Assembly (NCBI GenBank): GCA_030522415.1
Contig: CM060108.1
Coordinates: forward strand, 37,296,756 to 37,360,755
Direction: 5' to 3'
Source: Channallabes apus
Lineage: Eukaryota; Chordata; Actinopteri; Siluriformes; Clariidae
Length of the DNA: 64,000 nt
A program made the translations under genes and the position numbers. Under the pieces are notes generated by a model, which ran no database searches, was not told the origin of the DNA, and saw nothing but the letters and a program-made list of their open reading frames with translations. Below are positions 58,301 to 64,000 of this stretch, one piece after another. Every line of letters begins with the position of its first letter. Positions within the stretch are counted from its first letter, which is position 1.

Positions 58301-61300
58301 TAGAAAAGAGGCTTAAACTTTTTTTTATTGTGAAGGTTGGGTAAATATTTTAACTCAAACAGTGCAATGTCTCATATTCTGCATACATTTACTGCACTAG
58401 TTTGGACACAAGTTTGGATTTATTTTCTACATTATAAAACAATACTGGAAATTTCCAAACTATGAAATAACACGTAAGGAATGATGTGATTTAAGTAATA
58501 ATAACATAATCAGTCAGTTGTTATTTTAAGGTACGAAGGTCATTCATGTTCTGTAGCATTTTTTTTTTTAAATATAAGAACAGTATATGTGTCAAGTGCA
58601 TTTATAAAACCCATCAAGCTCCTTGCTGAAACTGTCTCTCGTGATCCCAGGAAAGTAAGACTAAAACTGACCTCTGCTGCAGAGGTGAAGTTCATTTTAG
58701 AGTCACCAGCCTCAGAAATCACTGAATAACAAACAGCACCTCAGGTTAGGGCCGGTATGAAGCTTTACAGAGCAGCAGAAGCATGTACATCTCAATAGGA
58801 CATTATTGCATATTTTGGACGCCTTCAGTATTGTTTTACAGTGTAGAAAGAAATTTTAAAAATCAGGAACGACCATGGAGTTAGGTGTGTCCAAACCTTT
58901 GACTGGTACTGTATGTAATAGAAACAATAAGTATGCGTTTCAAACATTTCTCTCAAGCTTATGATGCATTTTTCTTTCTTTGTGCAGGTATTTAAAATGG
59001 TGGTACCAGAAAACAAGGGTGGAAAAGAAAGAACCCTTTATTGACATATTCAATGCTTTACCTCTCAGGCAGATTTACGGTAAGTGCTCAGGATTATACC
59101 ATATACTGTACTTTATTTTTTACTGTACAATACTATAGACTTCAAGCAAAAACGAATCAAAATGATTATAACGATCCTTCTTTTGTGTAGGTGCCCCTCT
59201 GGGAGGCATCGGGGGAGGAAGCATTACCCGTGGATGGAAGGGGGAATTCTGTAGGTGGCAGCTTAACCCAGGAATGTACCACTACACAACAGTTATTGCT
59301 GACCAGGTGAAGGGCTGGCTCTTATTGGGTGGATGATGCTAGTTATGTGCGAGTGTCAAATACAAATGTACAGTAAAACTACTATAGTGTGTTTGTAAGG
59401 TGTTGGGCCACTATGAGTCTACAAAACAGCTTCAGACGGTCCAGAAATACTCCTTCATTTGGTGTTTTGATTATGATGGAGGTCTCTAATTAATCATTCT
59501 GAAGTCTCCCATGAATTTCGGGTTGAGTTCTAGGGACCATATTCCATAGCATATGATTTACATCTGTCTCCTTAAACCACTGGTGGAAGCCCTTCTGCGC
59601 TGTTGATGAAGACGGGGTCAGACTGAAAGAGATCATTTCTAACAGCAAAGAGGAGGTTCAGTGTAGGACAAAGGTGGTCGGTCAAAAGATTTGCAGCGAT
59701 TCCTCGCTTTAAGGATCCATGTAGCCCAGAGACATTCACTTAAATTTTAGCCAAATACTGAAATCTCCCAGGTGTACTTTATAATTTATTTTTTTTAGAT
59801 ATATAAACCTTTCATGAATAAGGTGGCTCAGTGGTGTAGTGGTTGAGGGTCCGTGTGCATGGAGTTTGCATGTTCTCCCTGTGCTTGGTGGGTTTCCTCC
59901 GGGTGCTCCGGTTTCCTCCCAAAAAGTCCAAAAACATAAAGATTAGGTTCACTGGAGTTCCAAATTTGCCTGTAGTGTGTGTGCGTCCTGCAATGGATGC
60001 AACTGTCCAGGGTGAACCCTGCCTTGAGCCTAAAGTCTCCTGAGACTCCAGGTCCACCACGAGCCTGTACGCAGGATAAAGCAGTATAGAAGACAAATAA
60101 GTGAATGAATCAGTTTTTAATGAATGAATGACCAACAACAGTAATAATAACAATAACCATAACTTTCAGTGTTGTGTAATTGATACGTGTTTCACTTTAG
60201 TGTTCTTCACTTTACACTGCTCTAAAAGAAAAAAAACAAATGCCTCATTCTCTTTCTTGCCTCACAGTTTACGGTGTGCCTGCGACGGGATGGTCAGACA
60301 ATCTATCAGCAAGTGCTGTCCACTGAACACCCTCACACGCTGCAGGACTGGAACTGGGGTTACCGCGGTGAGTTTGCATTTTACCATGCACTCTACCCCC
60401 GGGCCTGGACCGTCTACCAGCTGCCCGGCCAGAACGTCACGCTCACCTGCAGGCAGGTGTCACCTGTCATCCCACACAACTACGAGGTGAGCGAATGAAC
60501 AGTGAACTTCATCATGATTAATTAGTTCTGTGCTTTATATTCTCCATACACTGTTTGTCTTAGCTGAATGCTTTTGTTGAGGTAAAGAAAAAGGGGGTTA
60601 AACCAAATATATATATATATTTTTGTGTTCCAAAAGTAAATATTATGTTTGTGTTGAGCTTCCAGAAATTACCTGTTTTAAAAATGGATTTATACTTTAG
60701 TTTTTAATAGTATAAGATGTACCTTTATGGGGAAATTTTGTTGCAGCAGCAGCAAAAAAAAAAAAGTCTTTTTTTTTTTTTTTTTTTTTAAATAAAAGTA
60801 ATAAAAAAATAGAGCTTTACATTTTGCTAAAAAAAAAATTAACACTGATTATTTTGATATGTAACTATTAAATGTACCATTGTGTATACAAATGTTCTAT
60901 CCAGGCTAAAAGCGAACAATAGTGTTTTATTAATCAAATTTTTAACTATTAAAAAACAATCAAATATAATATATTGACGCACACTATATAAATTCCTGAT
61001 GATGCCTTTATGAACTGTAATACGTTGCAGCCTTTTGTGATTTAAAAAAGTTGCACCGGTCCGTAGTGCAATTTAGATTATGATGTGATTAATTGTACAG
61101 CACTAGTTTTTAAGTGGGCTGCAAAATGTTAACACTGTCTCATATTGTGTTCATTAAATGATTGCTCATGAAATGTACACATTTCAAAATATGGATTATA
61201 TTATAAACATTTTTACAAATTATTACATTTCATTAAAGTTGTTTTATTTTAAAAAACATCTTGTGTTTGTTGTCCACATTTTCATTTTCACAGGACTCAA

Positions 61301-63065
61301 GTCTTCCAGTCGCGGTGTTTGTGTGGGACATAGAGAACAAGAACGACTATGCACTGGATGTCACAATCATGTTTACCATGGAGAATGGATCAGGACATAA
61401 GGATGACAAATGTGGGGGTCACTGGAATGAGCCATTCCGCTTGGAAAAAGAGGGCGAGTCCGTGTCCGGGGTTTTGCTTCACCACTGCTCACCGGTGAAC
61501 CCATACACACTGTGCATGGCAGCTCGAGAACAGGTGATGCATCTTATGAATGGGGTCTACTCAACGGGGAAGAAATGCCTTTTTGGTGATTGTTTTTATT
61601 CTATGTCGTGTTTTATTATACTATGGTGCTATAATGATCTCGAGTGATATGTCAGAGGTGTAGAGGTTTCATCAATGCTCTCCTTTGTGGTATGTTATTG
61701 TTTCTATATATAGTAACAACCTACACACCTTATGATGGATTAAAAGAAAAATATTTGATCATTCACTTAAGCTGTTCTGGAAAAGTGTTCAGGATCGGGG
61801 ATTTGTGCTTGGAGGTTTTTTTTAACAATATGTCCTGCAATTTTCTCTTACTAATTTGAAAAGCATAAAAGAGGCCTATGATGGAATGACTGTTTATAGC
61901 TGCTACAAGTAAAAACTTGTTCCCCAGACGTTCTACAACAGTACATGGTATAGATGGATAAGAAGAATGGAAAGACATTCCTTAATTATTAAAAACTTGT
62001 TTTAAATGACAAATTGCATCTCAGTTAAGTGGAGTAAAATGCTTCAGAATTACCAAGAAATAATCAACGTTGGTGCAGAAACTCCACAAGAACCTTTTAC
62101 TATATGGCACACACGATTTATATTCTCTAAGGTAAAATTTCACTATATGTGGCTGTATAGTTAATTAGTAAAAGAGCATAAAACTACAAAGAATTGTAGT
62201 GAACAGTTCCTGAGTTTGCAGATCATATTTATATCTTTGTTGATGAATGTTGTGTAGTCCAACAGAAAGATCACCCATCAGACGGCCTTTAACCCTAATG
62301 ACACTGGAAAGGCCATCTGGAGTGACCTGATGAATGACGGCCAGTTAGATTCACCCAGCAGCTCCAGCCCCCCGACTCCGAGGGGAGAGATGGTCGCAGC
62401 AGCGTTGGCAGTGGGCTGCTCTGTACCGGCACATGGAAACAACAGCCTGGAGTTCTCTCTGGCCTGGGACATGCCGAAAATTACTTTTGGCTCAAGGGAA
62501 AGAGAGCACATCAGGTATAAACACACTCCTAATTCTGCTTAAAGGAAATCAGCCTGCTTCCTCATCTGCATTGGCAGACTTTCATGATTTATCATGCAGC
62601 GATCATGAACCACACGGGATATGTCGTATTTGTTTCCTTATCAGACGCTACGCACGTTATTATGGCACCAAAGGAGATGCAGGCCCGGCTCTTTCTCACT
62701 ACACACTTACACACTACGAAGACTGGGAGAAGAGCATTGAGGAATGGCAAAGGCCCATTCTGGAAAACGGGTAAGGAGAGTCTTTGGCAGCAACCGTTTG
62801 AGTTGTAGTGTAGATAAAAATTTCAGTGTTTTGATCTCAAGCCATTGTGTACAGATAACTGTTATGTTTGTGTTTTTCAGTTCCCTCCCTTCCTGGTATA
62901 AATCAGCCCTGTTTAACGAGTTATACTTTGTTGTGGATGGAGGGACAGTGTGGGTGGAGCTTCCTGAGGACTGTGATGTCAGTGGTGGGCTTCGTTCAGA
63001 AGAAGGCGGTCTTCCAGCGCAGCCCCCTGTCCTCAAGGAGTATGGCCGCTTTGCCTATTTAGAGG
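51806..63065 (+). CDS. gba2: Non-lysosomal glucosylceramidase GBA2, N-terminal half (partial)
   Basis: Cleaves glucosylceramide to glucose and ceramide at ER/Golgi-side membranes. Eight coding exons in the window: 51806-51996, 58988-59079, 59191-59306, 60268-60486, 61294-61533, 62258-62514, 62645-62770, 62881-63065; phases agree, 475 residues so far against about 927 for the human protein. Landmarks are [20 protein letters not shown] near the start, [20 protein letters not shown] (human has GCPLGG), [38 protein letters not shown] and [24 protein letters not shown]. This is the GBA2 N-terminal beta-rich domain and the start of the alpha/alpha catalytic domain. The catalytic acid and nucleophile lie beyond the window. 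The amino end is shorter than in human: the first methionine in good context is 51806. Intron 1 is 7 kb. Confidence 0.95.
52940..53485 (-). other. Unrecognised 181-codon open frame, partly inside a repeat
   Basis: A frame of 181 residues begins [19 protein letters not shown], is rich in charged residues, and contains [20 protein letters not shown] and [13 protein letters not shown]. Its 3' third (about 52960-53170) overlaps the repeat shared with 50.1-50.4 kb, so the frame's end is not a real protein end. The first 100 residues look coding-like in composition. It may be a transposon open frame or a retrocopy fragment. It lies antisense in gba2 intron 1. Confidence 0.3.
52960..53110. repeat. 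Dispersed tRNA-like repeat, copy 2
   Basis: GGGACCGGCACTGCATCCAGTG and AATCACCAATGCATTGCAG match the copy at 50.1-50.4 kb, followed by a B-box-like GGTTCAATTCCCACC. Confidence 0.5.
53636..53700 (-). repeat. Dispersed fish retroposon tail fragment
   Basis: GATTCAAAGACCTTTATTAATCCC and AGAGGGAAATTGCTTTGG form a phrase found at many fish repeat ends. Short and non-coding. Confidence 0.45.
53992..54029. repeat. (CA)n microsatellite in gba2 intron 1
   Basis: About 18 CA units. The sequence just before and after recurs in part near 54.3-54.45 kb. Confidence 0.9.
54315..54349. repeat. (CA)n microsatellite, second copy
   Basis: About 17 CA units. AAAGGTAAAGTGC-GGTTAATT follows both this repeat (54408) and the previous one (54106), so the block looks locally duplicated. 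Confidence 0.9.
54500..54610. repeat. Dispersed repeat, copy 2
   Basis: TTCTATGGGGAAATTCGATTTGG, GTGTTTTGAAATACGAGCCTGC and CTCGTAATCCAAGGTTCCA match the copy at 22.60-22.74 kb. Confidence 0.65.
55290..55342. repeat. (TG)n microsatellite
   Basis: About 26 uninterrupted TG units in gba2 intron 1; likely polymorphic. Confidence 0.95.
57585..57965 (+). mobile_element. Mariner-like relic, copy 3
   Basis: ACTTGCAGAAGAGACGCTGAG, CTGTGGGAACTGTACACACAATTATTCA, GAGTTCCCGGGAGGCCAGAG and GGGATAAGTGCATTAGTGTAGCAGG follow in the same order as in the copies at 25.1 and 37.6 kb. No frame is left. Confidence 0.65.
58385..58917. mobile_element. Non-autonomous DNA element with inverted ends
   Basis: The left end ACTAGTTTGGACACAAGTTTGG and the right end GTGTGTCCAAACCTTTGACTGGTACTGTA are of the Tc1-type used by many fish MITEs. 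The interior keeps antisense transposase scraps (CACTGAATAACAAACAGCACCTCAG) without a frame. It ends about 70 bases before gba2 exon 2. Confidence 0.6.
59818..60110 (+). repeat. tRNA-derived SINE copy in gba2 intron 3
   Basis: TAAGGTGGCTCAGTGGTGTAGTGGTTGAGG, GTGTGCATGGAGTTTGCATGTTCTCC, GGTTTCCTCCGGGTGCTCCGG and the end GCAGGATAAAGCAGTATAGAAGA. Part of the B-box region is deleted relative to the 37.1 kb copy. Confidence 0.8.
60487..61293. other. gba2 intron 4, nothing recognised
   Basis: Very AT-rich, with T and A homopolymer runs at 60755-60790. No repeat family or exon is recognised. Confidence 0.6.
61534..62257. other. gba2 intron 5, nothing recognised
   Basis: AT-rich. Short open frames here have no support from homology or splice signals. 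Confidence 0.6.
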
Positions 63066-64000
63066 GTAATTAATGTCAAGCTTGGTTTTTGTTTGTTTTT
63101 TTTAAATAATGACGGATAGCTGTTGTTATGACTGCCCAAGTCAATCAATATGATTTTTAATGAAAGGGACCCAAAACCGATATTTGAAAACAATATGCGC
63201 TTGCAGTATAAATTTAAATCTTGGTGTCAAACTTTAGAATAACATAAACTCTTACACAAAACTTTGTTGAAATGACTTTAAGCATGTTTTTAGCACAAAG
63301 ATTCCTTGTCGTTTTTGGCTCAAACCAATCGTAGCAGAACCTCCACCCACTCTACACACAATAGCTTTTGTTATACACATTTAGGCTGTCACATCCACTG
63401 AAATGAAAAATTAAAAACTAGCCCTGAAAATCGCCTATGCACATGATTGGTCTTCTGCTATTATTTATTTGTGCACGTCATTGCAAATCATTACATTGCA
63501 TTATACACTAAAGGTGGTACATGGGGTTGAGGTCAGGCCTCTGTGCAGGACACTTGGGGTTTTTATTTTATTTTTTATTTTTTTATCAGAATCAGATTTT
63601 ATTTGCAGTGTATGTTGAGAGACACAAGAAATTTGGTTGCGGCTGTTTGTAGCTCTGAGTACAGACTACAGTAGCACCAAACTTAGCTACTTAACACTAG
63701 CGAATGCGCTCTGTCGTTATGAAGCTTGCTTTTTGTACATTTCATGCTGGAACAAGACTTTATGTTCCATACCTCTAGTAAATCTTGATGCTATAAATAC
63801 ATTTCGGGAGGAAAGGCCCACATACAGTTGATCAGGTGTCCATATATTTTTGCTCATATAATTTAAATACACATTTTGGGAAGGAAAAAAAACTATTAGA
63901 AATAATGCAATGAGAGTAAAAATCCAACTTTAATTTCTTAATAATGCATTCTTTTTTTTTTTTTTCTTTCCAAATGGCACACAGCTGAAATGATCCTGAA
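63066..64000. other. Start of gba2 intron 8, with DNA element and LINE scraps
   Basis: Contains the LINE tail at 63586, a possible DNA-element end (AGGTGTCCATATATTTTTG) near 63835, and no exon that reads on GBA2. The expected next exon (EYRMYNTYDVHFY in human) is not seen before the window ends. Confidence 0.5.
63586..63690 (-). repeat. LINE 3' tail (L2/CR1-like), reverse
   Basis: ATCAGAATCAGATTTTATTTG is the reverse of the tail at 4.5 kb, followed by a short body fragment. Confidence 0.5.

Larger units (their letters stand above)
51997..58987. other. gba2 intron 1: repeats, no recognised gene
   Basis: It holds (CA)n right after the donor, several CA/TG microsatellites, the SINE-like copy at 52.96-53.11 kb, an unexplained minus-strand frame at 52940-53485, a mariner relic at 57.6-57.96 kb and an inverted-end DNA element at 58.39-58.92 kb. 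The part from 55.4 to 57.5 kb shows nothing I recognise. Confidence 0.55.

Noticed and set aside
63984..64000. An acceptor-like CAG at 63984 that could open gba2 exon 9
   Set aside because: The sequence after it reads AEMIL in the required phase and does not resemble the expected GBA2 continuation (EYRMYNTYDV in human).

Overview
The window is nuclear DNA of a bony fish. The genes have many short exons and GT-AG introns. Their proteins read closely on vertebrate orthologues, and the spaces between are full of Tc1/mariner elements, tRNA-type SINEs, LINE fragments and CA/TG microsatellites typical of teleosts. The kind of repeats might suggest an otophysan fish such as a catfish, but this is only a guess. 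No operon, prophage, CRISPR array or other prokaryotic system is present.

Layout. (1) 2-478, + strand: last coding part of an unrecognised gene. (2) 1326-6467, +: complete seven-exon class II cytokine receptor, best read as an interferon-gamma receptor 1-like protein (438 codons). (3) 7.1-10.2 kb: transposon relics and a decayed partial copy of the receptor's exon 5. (4) 10876-34126, -: complete pik3c3 (VPS34), 25 coding exons, 875 residues, with introns hosting a full-length Tc1-type transposon, a dead LINE and many relics. (5) 34.1-41.6 kb: intergenic, with a second long-repeat Tc1 element, a mariner relic carrying a nested SINE, and a 5'-truncated L1-type insertion with a clean target duplication. 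(6) 41650-41984, -: two joined candidate exons of an unrecognised gene. (7) 42397-43072, +: msmp, three exons, secreted. (8) 43939-50598, -: rgp1, eight coding exons. (9) 51806-63065, +: first eight coding exons of gba2. Its catalytic half lies beyond the window.

msmp-rgp1-gba2 is the gene order known from human 9p13.3: msmp and rgp1 end tail to tail, and rgp1 and gba2 start head to head. PIK3C3 makes PI3P for autophagy and endosomes, RGP1 helps activate Rab6 at the Golgi, and GBA2 cleaves glucosylceramide at ER/Golgi membranes. All touch membrane traffic, but this is not evidence of one pathway.

I built the exon models by hand from splice sites, reading phase and family sequence. The three complete vertebrate models (pik3c3, msmp, rgp1) close with every phase consistent, and the receptor does too. 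I found no convincing new system. The most checkable unusual items are a possible 27-nt pik3c3 microexon, a Tc1 transposase keeping its full catalytic triad, a sister element with a stop exactly at the catalytic glutamate, a micro-inverted duplicate beside the receptor, and the candidate gene at 41.7-42.0 kb.
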